This document shows positions 32,303 through 42,328 of a stretch of DNA of 64,000 nucleotides, piece after piece; positions within the stretch are counted from its first letter, which is position 1, and each line of letters begins with the position of its first letter. The translations under genes and the position numbers were made by a program. Origin of the DNA: Agarophyton chilense (Eukaryota; Rhodophyta; Florideophyceae; Gracilariales; Gracilariaceae). Where the stretch lies: NCBI GenBank assembly GCA_030374765.1, contig JARGXX010000111.1, forward strand, positions 1,302,001-1,366,000. Reading direction: 5' to 3'. Under the pieces are notes generated by a model. That model had not been told where the DNA came from. It did not search any database and saw only the letters and a list, made by a program, of their open reading frames with translations.

Positions 32303-34297
32303 ATGTCGTCCAAAGACCGTCCGAGGACGCGGAGTCAAACCGGTGCACCGGAACCCTCGCAACCATCCCGTATCCCGGTCTGTACACAGTCTCATACCGG
32401 TGGATCGACTGGCGTGCCAGGTGGAAGGACCTCGAGACCTCCTGCCTCTGATTCGACAGCCCCAGCAAGTGGAGCAGGACCGGCGTCTGCCGCCGCCCAG
32501 ATGCTCTCCCCTGCTAGGGATGTCACCCTCCATCCCAGCTTTGCAGCTGTGGCAGAGCAACTCCGCTCTATGAGGGAAGCTCAAGTCATCCTTGCAGAGG
32601 AGTTCGATTCGCTTCGAAAGAAGATGGATGACACTGCTACGCAGGATTTTTCTGAAGAACTCCGTGTCTTCCGTGCGAATGTGAACTCGATTCTAGAGTC
32701 CCTTGGTGAACCCTCGGCCTTTGTCAAGGACGTCGCGGACAAGTTTTCGCGCGTTCGAAGCCGTCTTGAGACGTTGGAACAAACCTTGACGTCGGGGGAT
32801 GATCCGGCCGAGCCGGTTGCAGTATCCCACAAGGGAAATAACGAAGAGAACCACCAGGCTCGAAAGAAGCGAAGAAACACGGATTCCGAACCGTCAGACT
32901 CCTCATCCTCGGAGTCCGACTCTTCCGCTTCATTGGTGTAAGTAGCTCGCCGTGAGCGTTCCTCACGCTCTAAGCGGTCAATAGCCACCCATGGTGTGAT
33001 CCGCGCCCGCACGAAGGGAAGGAAGCACACAGGTTTGAAGGAGCTGAAGACGACCACTTCGCTCTTTAAGAAGCTCTTATCATACCAGTACTACCGTTTG
33101 GAGGACTCCTCTTTGGATCGTACACCCCGTGGTACGGGAAGAGTGAAGGACTGCATTAAGCGAATGCAGCTCTCACTTCGAAACCAGTTGTTTTCTGGAG
33201 AAGACCCAATATTGGTGTTGGATTTCTTGGCACGCTTTGTCGCGGAAGCTGACATCCTTGGAATGAACGAGGGACAGGCCTACATTGCCTTACCGTACTT
33301 CTGACGTGGGCTTGCAGAAGACCAGTATCACTCTGTCAGAGATTCATCACGCGCCTCCGAAGGAGGGGTCACATGCTGGCCTAAAGCAGTTCAATACCTC
33401 CTGAGGTCGTATGCTACTAATTCCGCCATTCAGCAGGCTATACTAACCCTGCGGGACACTCGCCAACGTCCAGGCGAGTCGGAAACCGATTATTCGTCGC
33501 GCCTTAACAAGGCCTTCCACCACTGTGGCAATGTTTACCCCGCTTAAGAGCGTTATACAATGTTTGTCGATGGTTTGGACCCGGCGATCCGGACTCTTGT
33601 TGCTCGACGTCGAGAAGATAGACCTAAAGCCACGTATTTGGAACTAGTGCAGTTCGCTCGTGCAAAAGGTGAAGCCCTGCGCGCACGCACTCCTGGCTCC
33701 AGGGGTAGTTCCGCAAAAGCTTTGATGTTACAACCAGGTACCTCGTCAGCCTCGATGATCGACGAACAGGCCTTTCGAAGGGATTATGATAGCGTGCAGC
33801 TAGCCCATAGTGACGTTCATTCCATTCCGACAACGGAGTTACCCTCAACCTTAGACGAGTCACAATACGTGATTGGGGATGACACGCTACTCTATGCGGA
33901 TAATGGTCGCGTTCGTGCGTCACGCGTCCCACACGAGAGTGGTAATGTCCACTTTTTGCGTCCTGGTTGGAGAGATACCCGCCCAGCGGTGAAGTTCGCT
34001 GAGCCCCGCCACCCAACACCGGATTTCTGGTCTGATTTGTCACCTTTGCTACAAACCAGGCCATACTTCTCCATAATGTGTGTTGTCTCTCCGAGAATGG
34101 GCACAAGTCGTAGTCAACTACGAGGCCCTATCCCCGGAGGGCAAAGCAGCTGTTCCGATTTCATCGTAAATCCGTGCTCGAACGGATGTTCCACGTTACG
34201 TGTCACTTCCCCGAGCTCCGGTGGTACCTGTACCGGATTCCCGTGTCACCGACGTGGTCGGTCACCCCACCGCTTCTGTGGTACCTTCTGGACCTGA
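32303..34297 (+). pseudogene. gag region of element B
   Basis: Three open stretches: 32303-32941 (Pro/Ser-rich start, coiled-coil-like QLRSMREAQVILAEEFDSLR, acidic Ser end), 32996-33304 (gag core with ILVLDFLARFVAEADILGM) and 33560-34297 (MFVDGLDPAIRTLVARR, typical of the gag C-terminal half). Gag makes the particle shell. This region is broken, in about three places. Confidence 0.7.
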
Positions 34298-34499
34298 TGC
34301 CCAGGCGTTGCCCGTTCAACGCACTGGACAGGCGCCTCCGGCGGAGCAGGCCCAGAAAAACTAAATGTGGGAGTCTCCTCTCAAGGAGGGGCGCCCTCAG
34401 AGTCGAGGTCGACGGCGCCCGAGGTGTCCAAGCCTCGCTCCCCGGTCAAAATCATTTCAAGGAAAGAGGCCGTCAATGACGTGAACTCGGAACAATTTA

Positions 34500-37400
34500 G
34501 TGAACCGATTCCCGGATAGAGTTCTGGTGATGGCCAAAAGAAATTACAAGGTCTATGCTGACCTTGGCCTTTCACCCCAGTTTATGGTGCGAAACCCTAC
34601 CGTCTTCGACACCGGTGGCGGTCCGAACTTCGTCGTTGAGGAAGTGATACCGCCTGCTTTGCAGTCTAGAATCCGCGGCGACCAAGTCCCGGAGGTCGCT
34701 GACGCGAACAACAAACCGTTAGATACGGTGGGTTTCATAGAAATGGTAGTCCGCGTTGGCACTCCCGTGGTGAAACTCGACTTCGTCGTATGTCGGAAAA
34801 TAGCCGCCCCAGTCATCATGGGTTGCGACTTTTGCGACCGCTTCGTCGAAGCGATCTTCCCCCGCCAACGGCGTGTCGAGATGGAGGATGGATCGTCCAC
34901 TCCGATCGTTCGTCGTCCGCTTAGGCGCGCCACGAAGAAGCATGTCCCGCTACCGGCAGCACAGGAACCTGGACCGGATAACCGTGAATCTAATAAGCTC
35001 CGCGTCGCAGCGTCGTTGTGCGTCCCGCCTGAGTCCCAAATGATGGTGAAAGTAACCTCCCGTCAACACGGACTCCGGGTCTTGCCACCATTGTCGTCAC
35101 TGTATGACAGGCACAGCCTCGCAATTGCGAATGGAATCGTCCATGTGGAGCCAAACCAACCGTTTCACGTGCTGATCGCCAATCTAGGGACAGTACCCCA
35201 GTATCTGGTGAAGAACCAAGTGATAGGGTCCGTGATGCCGCACCCCATCGCTATGGTGGCGACAAAGCTGACCACAGCTGACGTTCTAGGACTCGTTCAC
35301 TCTAAGGAGGGGGACAGCCCGGAACCCGTTTCATCGCCGGTACCCGGGGTTCAACCTGTAACATCAGGGACGCAGCCCGTTTCAACGAGTGGTGACCGCC
35401 CCGATCCAGTCCAAGAGCTCGAGGACCTGGATCTCAGCCACGTCCCGGAGTCATACCGCCATCGATTGCGAGAACTTTTCAGGGACTTCACCAATATGTG
35501 GGACGGCTCCCTTGGTGAGATTGCCACTACGGAACACCGGATGGATTTGCTACCGGACACCCGACCCATCTCTCAGCACCCATACCGTGCCGGACCCCCC
35601 GCACGTGCGGAGGAAAAGGCACAAGTGGATAAAATGCTTCGAGTAGGAGTCATTGAACCGGCTCAGTTGCCGTGGGCTTCTCCAGTAGTACTGGCTCCAA
35701 AGCACGATGGTTCCTGGAGGTTTTGCGTCGACTGCCGTCGGTTGAATGCCGTAACCGTCAAGGACGTGTATCCAATCCCAATAATGGACGAGTACATTGA
35801 CTCGCTGGGCACTGCCACCGTCTTTACAACCCTGGACGCCAATTGGGGATACTGGCAAGTTCCGGTAAGGAAGCAAGACCAGGATAAAACCGCTTTTGCG
35901 TGTCACTCCGGTCTCTACCGTTTCAAACGGGTGCCTTTTGGTCTTACCAACGCCCCCGCTACTTTCCAGCGAGCCATCGACATCCTATTGGCCCGCTTTA
36001 TATGGCGTACCTGCCTGGTCTACCTGCATGAAATAATCGTCTTCTCAGATGATCTGGAGAAACATCTCACTCATGTGAGGGATATCATGACCACGCTTCG
36101 AGATGCGGGTGTCACTCTTAAGTTGAAGAAATGTGACTTCTTCACAGACACCGTGAAGTATCTCGGCCATGTTATCCGTCCAGGACGTGTTAAAATCGAG
36201 GAGACTCGTGTTAAGTCACTCAAAGAGGCTAAAGAACCGCGGACGCAAACCGAGCTTCGTTCCTTTCTGGGACTCGCGAACGTTTACCGACGATTCATCC
36301 CGCACTTTGCGGACAAAGCTGCACCGTTAAACGCGCTTTTGCGGAAAGGCCAACCACCAAAACTGGACCCCTTAACCCCCGTTCAAACGGAATCTTTCAA
36401 CTCTCTTAAGGATTCTGTCGTCTCCGCCCCGAATCTCTCGTTGCCCAATCCTGGAAGGCCCTTCACCGTAGATACGGACGCCAGCGACTACCAAGTAGGT
36501 TGTGCACTGTTTCAAACTGCACCTAATAAGGAAAGACGCCCCGTAGGGTACTGGTCCCAATCGCTGAACGTCCACGAGAAAAAATACTCCGTCTCGGAGA
36601 AGGAATGCCTTGCAGTAGTGTGGGCATTACAAACGTTGCGCCCCTATCTCATGGGTAATCATTTCACCGTTTTTACGGACCACGCATCGCTTCGATGGCT
36701 GCTCTCCATCTCGGAGCCCTCAGGCCGCTTGATGCCTTGGAGTCTGCGTCTAGCGGACTTTGACTTTGACGTGCAGTACCGAAAAGGATCGTGCAACACC
36801 CAAGGCGATGCTCTCTCCCGCCTGGTCACTGCTGGCGAAGCACTACCCGTCAAAGACGATGAAATACTCTGCTTTGCAGTGAATGGCGACGACGCTACCA
36901 TCGAGGACGAGGAACGAGACACGGACTCTTCAGATTCCGGTTCCGAACTGAACGACTTTCTTCTCTCGGAAGATTCCGAGAAACCCTTACCAGGGAGCTT
37001 CGTGCCTATTACTCCAGAGGAGATGATACGGGAGCAATTCGCTGACCCGTTCTGCGCGAAGGTCCGCGCTCAACTCAATGGAGGAGGTACTCTCCCCTTT
37101 CAGGTGAATGACGCCGGATACCTTGTACGGACCGACGGATCGCACCCACAAATCGTGGTACCACATAACCTCCAGTCGAGAGTCTTGCGGTTGTCGCACT
37201 ACTCCAAACTGAGTGGCCACGTCGGGGGACGAAAACTTTACCTCACCTTACGCCGTAACTTCTACTGCCCTGCCATGGCAGTGGACTGCTACGCAACCGT
37301 GCGGTTTTGTACCTATTGCGCTCGGAACCGTGTCAAACTCAGCCGTCATGGGACGAAGTTGAAGCTGTTTCCAGCTCGCGTTCTATTGGAGTTTGTGGCC

Positions 37401-39341
37401 ATCGATATACTCGGCCCCTTCCTTACCACTAAGCTGAATTACAAGTTCATACTCGTAATTACGGATCGCTTCTCAAAGCTGGTCCGGACAGTACCGTTAC
37501 GGAAGATCTCCGCTATGAGCGTGACTCAAGCCTTCGTCCTACACTGGGTCTTCGTCTACGGTCCACCAGTCAACCTCCTCTCCGATAACGGGAGACAGTT
37601 CGCCTCTCGTTTCTTCGAGGATGTATGTAGCATGTTGGACATTAAGAACCTGTTCACGACCACTTACCATCCCCAACCTTATGGGCAGGCCGAACGGTTC
37701 AACCGGACATTACTTGCGAAACTCCGTTCATACGTTGCAGACCACCCCAAAGATTGGGACTTGTTCACTGATGCGCTCACCTTTGCGTACAATACGCAGG
37801 TGCACAGGACAACTGGATTAACGCCCTTCGAGCTGGTACTGTCCCGTACCCCACCGCCCGTGGCGCTGGAGCCACAGCCCACTCTGGATACCTTTCCGTC
37901 ACCGACTGCTTACCGCGAAGCGTGGAAAACTTGGCTCACGAAGCTCTTTCGCGCCGCACGGCATTCAATGGGCCGAGCCCAGGCCGCTAACAAGCGTGAA
38001 TTTGATACCAAAGCCCCTCGCTCGCCGCCACGTCTCGCCTCCGACGGTTATGTATTCATCCGCAAGGAGTATTGGAACCCAGAGAAGGAGAAACGCCACA
38101 AGCTGGCACCCGTTCCCGACGGTCCCTTTCGGGTTATTTCGGTGGCTCCTGACACTGTCGTTGTTGACCTCGCTGGTAATCACGAACGCATCTCCCGCGA
38201 TCGCGTGGTATCGGCTCCTCCGCCGTTAACATCCCAACCTACTGGTGTGACTGCTCCCGTTGAAACGGATTCATCGACCCCCTTACCCCAGGTCCACCCG
38301 CGTCCCTACGCGTTACCACACCCATCTCGGGGTTTGTCTGACCTTCCGCTACCCGCGGCGCCCAACCCGCAAGGAATCGTGTCCCGCATTCGTCGCTCCT
38401 CCCCAGTCAACCCGACGGACACCAACCCCGGTGCATCGTCTAAGGAGGAGGAGGCGCCCGACAGCCGTCGTAATCCGATCGATGCCGTCGCTGGAAACGC
38501 CGCGCCGTCGCGTGTCATTCTTCGCCCATCAGGGGTGCGTAATACCGACGTCCTGGACGACTCGACGCAGTCGCTATCCAAGCCTCAGAACGCAGCTGCG
38601 GATAACGCCACCAACACTCGCCGAGGTGTCACCACACGTGCAATACGGAATGAAAATGTGCTCGACGTACTGCAGCCTGATACAGTACAAGTGGACGACG
38701 CACTGCCAAGTACCCCGCACAGGGAGGCGGATACATCCACGGCGCCGACGCCGGACAGCCAGCCATTGGAACGCTCACGTGACTACACGGAACCTCTCAG
38801 TGGGACAGAGAGGTGCGACACTGCGCCACCGCCCCAGCGAATCTCACCGCCTAAGCGAGCTTCACCACGCCAATTAGCGGAACGACCACCCGGGTTACCC
38901 GCTGGTGCGGGCCCTCCAACCGGAGTGGGAAGCGCCGAAACAAGCCCGGTACTTGGGGAAAATGAATCGCCGAAGTGGGGTCGACATTCTACTCAGCCGA
39001 GGACTGCCTTGCGCGCTACACGGTCCGACCGGAGCGAAGCCGCCCAACGCGTGATCACTTCGGTACCCCCGGGCTCAGGACGGGTACCACCCGGAAATAG
39101 CGACACCTTCATACGGGATGGCCGGGAAGTGTACCAACAAGAGTTCGTGGTCGGGCGCATTTTGGAGCACTCCTACCACCCAAAGGGGTATATCCAATAC
39201 TTGGTCCGTTGGTACGGGTACGGCCCCGAATGGGATTCAGACGAACCGATAGAGCACTTACCTCGGTCAATGGTGGTACAGTATCATCGTCGTACTGTCC
39301 CGGCTTTTCCGGCTACCATAGACCGAGCCCAAGTGGGATAA
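34500..39341 (+). CDS. pol polyprotein of element B (PR-RT-RH-IN-chromodomain)
   Basis: 1,613 codons, open throughout. Order of domains: retropepsin-type protease (VFDTGGGPNFVV, about residue 35); reverse transcriptase (about 390-590; RVPFGLTNAPATFQRA); RNase H (about 655-780; FTVDTDASDYQVG); integrase with HHCC zinc finger (about 895-945; H..LSGHVG, C.YC) and rve core (FVAIDILGPF, LLSDNGRQFASRFFEDV, YHPQPYGQAERFNRTLL); a long Pro/Ser/Thr-rich linker; and a C-terminal chromodomain (about 1540-1600; QEFVVGRILEH, YLVRWYGYGPEW). RT before IN places it in Ty3/gypsy, and the chromodomain in the chromoviruses. The first ATG after the gag region is used; true expression may depend on fusion with gag. 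Confidence 0.9.
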   Translation: MNRFPDRVLVMAKRNYKVYADLGLSPQFMVRNPTVFDTGGGPNFVVEEVIPPALQSRIRGDQVPEVADANNKPLDTVGFIEMVVRVGTPVVKLDFVVCRKIAAPVIMGCDFCDRFVEAIFPRQRRVEMEDGSSTPIVRRPLRRATKKHVPLPAAQEPGPDNRESNKLRVAASLCVPPESQMMVKVTSRQHGLRVLPPLSSLYDRHSLAIANGIVHVEPNQPFHVLIANLGTVPQYLVKNQVIGSVMPHPIAMVATKLTTADVLGLVHSKEGDSPEPVSSPVPGVQPVTSGTQPVSTSGDRPDPVQELEDLDLSHVPESYRHRLRELFRDFTNMWDGSLGEIATTEHRMDLLPDTRPISQHPYRAGPPARAEEKAQVDKMLRVGVIEPAQLPWASPVVLAPKHDGSWRFCVDCRRLNAVTVKDVYPIPIMDEYIDSLGTATVFTTLDANWGYWQVPVRKQDQDKTAFACHSGLYRFKRVPFGLTNAPATFQRAIDILLARFIWRTCLVYLHEIIVFSDDLEKHLTHVRDIMTTLRDAGVTLKLKKCDFFTDTVKYLGHVIRPGRVKIEETRVKSLKEAKEPRTQTELRSFLGLANVYRRFIPHFADKAAPLNALLRKGQPPKLDPLTPVQTESFNSLKDSVVSAPNLSLPNPGRPFTVDTDASDYQVGCALFQTAPNKERRPVGYWSQSLNVHEKKYSVSEKECLAVVWALQTLRPYLMGNHFTVFTDHASLRWLLSISEPSGRLMPWSLRLADFDFDVQYRKGSCNTQGDALSRLVTAGEALPVKDDEILCFAVNGDDATIEDEERDTDSSDSGSELNDFLLSEDSEKPLPGSFVPITPEEMIREQFADPFCAKVRAQLNGGGTLPFQVNDAGYLVRTDGSHPQIVVPHNLQSRVLRLSHYSKLSGHVGGRKLYLTLRRNFYCPAMAVDCYATVRFCTYCARNRVKLSRHGTKLKLFPARVLLEFVAIDILGPFLTTKLNYKFILVITDRFSKLVRTVPLRKISAMSVTQAFVLHWVFVYGPPVNLLSDNGRQFASRFFEDVCSMLDIKNLFTTTYHPQPYGQAERFNRTLLAKLRSYVADHPKDWDLFTDALTFAYNTQVHRTTGLTPFELVLSRTPPPVALEPQPTLDTFPSPTAYREAWKTWLTKLFRAARHSMGRAQAANKREFDTKAPRSPPRLASDGYVFIRKEYWNPEKEKRHKLAPVPDGPFRVISVAPDTVVVDLAGNHERISRDRVVSAPPPLTSQPTGVTAPVETDSSTPLPQVHPRPYALPHPSRGLSDLPLPAAPNPQGIVSRIRRSSPVNPTDTNPGASSKEEEAPDSRRNPIDAVAGNAAPSRVILRPSGVRNTDVLDDSTQSLSKPQNAAADNATNTRRGVTTRAIRNENVLDVLQPDTVQVDDALPSTPHREADTSTAPTPDSQPLERSRDYTEPLSGTERCDTAPPPQRISPPKRASPRQLAERPPGLPAGAGPPTGVGSAETSPVLGENESPKWGRHSTQPRTALRATRSDRSEAAQRVITSVPPGSGRVPPGNSDTFIRDGREVYQQEFVVGRILEHSYHPKGYIQYLVRWYGYGPEWDSDEPIEHLPRSMVVQYHRRTVPAFPATIDRAQVG

Positions 39342-39551
39342 GAAAACACCCCGGGGATAAAGGAACAGAAGATCTGGATAAGGACCCTTGGAAGCAGGAG
39401 AAGATGCACAGAAGACCTGGAGAAGGACACACAGAAGAAGTGGAAGAGAAGAAAGAAAACAAATATGTCATAGACGGAAGCAGTTTACTATTTTCGAAGT
39501 TGCTGCACACATTAGCGCACAGCGGAATATACTAACCAAGATCCCCAGGGA

Positions 39552-41049
39552 TCAGTTGGGAGAACCCGGATTACCGTGCGCGCCAGCCGAATCGCTAGCG
39601 GAGCTACTCCCGCCGGCCAGGCGTGCCAAGAGGGCGTCTCTCATCGTACCGATGTTGCCGCTCGCCGCTTGCGCGTTCAGTCCGACACCCCGAAGGAGCT
39701 GGGAGATCACGGCCGCCTCTGGGCGTATGGGAACCTCGATAACATCCGGTTCGTCCGGCAACGCCGCCGCCACTGGATCGACGACCGCACCTGCGTTAGT
39801 CGCTCCCTGCGCCGGCTGCGCCGTAGTATCGGCACCATCGGGGTCTCCCACGTCTTCCATGACCTCGTCGCCACGGTATTCGCCCGCCTTCTCCGGGAGA
39901 TCATCACCGCCATAGGCGTAGTAGAAATCATCCGAGTTGACAAACCCCACGGGGTGCCCGTATGGTATGCCTCGCGGAGCCATCTGGAGTGCCGATGCCT
40001 CCGCCTCGGAGATCTCTTGCTGCTCCCATGGATTAAAGAAGATGAAATCTCCCGCCAACGGCGTGCGACGCCCCGGAGACCGATCAGCCCCACCGGCTTC
40101 TTGACCACGGCCGCTCTGCCGGACAGGCACGACAGCCCAGTCGACACGCCCAATGATGTCGATGAGCTCCTGAGCTTCATCAGCGGTTATGACACCCCCG
40201 AGAGGGAGTTGAAGGTCCAGCTGCCGGATGTAACCACGCAAACGCGGAGGAAGATACCACAGTCGATACTGGTCGTAGGCTTCCCACAAGATGTACGCCG
40301 CGGCGCGGACTGCCCATTCGGTTAGTACCACGGACCATAAGCCGGAGTGCGGATCCTAGATGAGGTACGAGCCCAGATAGGAGACGACTGGAGGCAACTC
40401 CACGTAACATCCCCGGCACACCTCGACGGAGGACCACCACCCAGGCAGGGAAACGTATCGTCCGAACTGATAGAAGGGACTAATCCGGTTTTTCTCCCTG
40501 TTCTAATAAGGGACGAGGAACCCAAAGCGGGATCTGCCCCGATGCTCCTCGCGGATGAAGTTCTATAACCACCGATATCGGGACTCACGACGAAGGTGAC
40601 GGAACTCGGCACGAATGATCGGACGAACCCAGCAGATCGCTTCTTGACGCGCTCGCGGTTGACTGCGCCATGCGTAAGTTTCCAACGCCGCAAGGCGGTC
40701 ACAATAGCCGATCTCACCCTGATTCCGGTACATCCGTAGGTCGAAGCCAAATTCGTCGGGGATGGGGTATTGAAAGTTTGCCCGGTTGATCCGTGAGTAG
40801 CCGATGCGGACGAAGGTTCAATGCGCCTCTTCCGCCGACTCGCGCCTTCGCCGCAGAATCGCGTGAATGGGAATCGCCACACGGCGTCGCCAGTCCCACG
40901 AAGTGGTGATCAAAGCCGGCAGCTCGCCCGGGAGACGCGCATTGCCATCAGCATACGACGCCACGAGTTCTTCGTCGAAGACCGTTGTCGGATGGAACAA
41001 CGGAGCTTCTAGGAGAATCGCCGCATGTTGACGACGAGTTCGTCGTAAC
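39552..41049 (-). pseudogene. antisense accessory ORF of element B
   Basis: Minus-strand coding-like region between the pol end (39341) and the 3' LTR (41442). The longest open part, 39552-40331 (259 codons), has a Trp/Tyr-rich start (YILWEAYDQYRLWYLPPRLR), a PWE block (FIFFNPWEQQEI), HPVGFVNSDDFYYAYGG, an Asp/Pro/Ala linker and an Ala/Gly/Ser end. Further coding-like sequence continues upstream to about 41049. It is broken, about three times. No known family is recognised. A related frame stands in the same antisense place in element D (10084-10507). It is convergent with pol. Confidence 0.6.
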
Positions 41050-41426
41050 TGGGCCAGATGTCCTCCGCAGGAGTGATGTGGCTTGAAGCTTCAACGGAAC
41101 CCCGGGATCGGCTCGGCGCGGTTGACGAGGCCTCCCCCGCGGAAGGGGAGCCGAATGGAAACCGGAGAAGTAACCCCGGCGGGGATTGTTACCACCGTTC
41201 ATCGGGAGTACTGATCGTCGAGGTATCGGAGTCTGTTCGCTGGAAGTTGGCGTACGATTCAGAAGAACGCTCGAATTTCGAGGAGTGGTTACCGCGTTGG
41301 TGCGTTTGTCGTTCGGTTGTGCAGCTCTGCCTTCGACAGTCGAGTGGTCGCTGGACGCGTTACGCGCCTCGCTTTTATGCAGGTGGGACCGTTGCCTCCC
41401 CGCCATGTCGACGGCGTGTTCGTCAC

Positions 41427-41441
41427 CTAAGGAGGGGGGTA
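41427..41441 (+). other. polypurine tract of element B
   Basis: AAGGAGGGGGGTA just before the 3' LTR start, the usual primer for plus-strand DNA synthesis. Confidence 0.75.
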
Positions 41442-42328
41442 TGAAGGACAATGCCCTTCAAAGGGGTTTCTTCCCAGGAGTTAGAGATTTCGCTGGCTTG
41501 AGGACTAGCTTGGTCTATGACATGCTATACCGCTATTGCGTGCCGAAGGCCGGTTAGGACCGGAAGTGCACACTGGTGGAACACGTGGACTGCCCGAATG
41601 CCGACGCTCGAGTGCGAGGCGTGCCACACGTGGCCCGGATTCTACCTAATGGTTAGTATTATTTAGTATTATTTAGTATTTATTTAGATACGCTATCGCT
41701 ATTTAGTGTCTATTTCTCGGGCGCACGCCCACTGTCAGGGGCCGCGCGCCACACTACTTAGGAGGTTGAGCACTGCTCCCCAGTAAACACCCTCTTGGGA
41801 GATCCCAAGGAAAGAGTCTTGGCTCCGATCTTTTCGCCTTCGGCGCGTCTTCACCGCATACTGCGTGAGCGCCCGTTGCCCGTTAGTTCATCCACCCCTC
41901 TGTCAACCAGAGTGCTATCACCACCGTGGGTTCATATTTAATCGCCGACACTTTTCGTAGTCTCGCCCCTGTAAAGGGTTTCGCACTCGTTCCCTCTTGT
42001 TCTCCTTTTTGGCTCTCATGAGTGGCCGCCTCACTCACCTCGCTCGTTCACCTCATACGAGTGTTTCCTCGCTTCTTTTCCGACAATCGCCGTGGTACCG
42101 CTCCGCCTAGGACTGGTCACACCACGGACTGTGCCGTGCTCACCTAAACACTCTAGGTATATCCCGCCGGATTGGCCTCGGTCTTACACCCGACTTCGTC
42201 GTGCCTTTCCAGAGTGGCTCTGTTTCTGTGCTCCGCTTGGACGCGTCTCCTCGTCCTGAGGCGTGTCTCTCAAGAGAGGAAGATACCGAACATCTTCGTG
42301 GTGTCTCCGCTCCAAGCGTTCTCCTACA
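41442..42328 (+). repeat. 3' LTR of element B
   Basis: 887 bp, TGAAGGACAATGCCC to GTTCTCCTACA. Aligns end to end with the 5' LTR with about 33 substitutions. Confidence 0.95.

Larger units (their letters stand above)
31251..42328 (+). mobile_element. Ty3/gypsy chromovirus element B, nearly whole
   Basis: 11,078 bp with two 887-bp LTRs, primer-binding site, gag, a 1,613-codon pol, polypurine tract and an antisense accessory frame. It is flanked by AGCAT on both sides (31246-31250, 42329-42333), a perfect 5-bp target duplication, and sits inside the copia fossil. LTRs differ by about 33 substitutions and no length change (about 3.7 percent by eye), so it is moderately young. Pol looks open; gag and the antisense frame are broken in a few places each. 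Confidence 0.95.

Noticed and set aside
40948-41451. 168-codon minus frame at the end of element B as a separate gene
   Set aside because: It overlaps the 3' LTR start and the antisense frame in another phase; its composition looks like a shadow frame.
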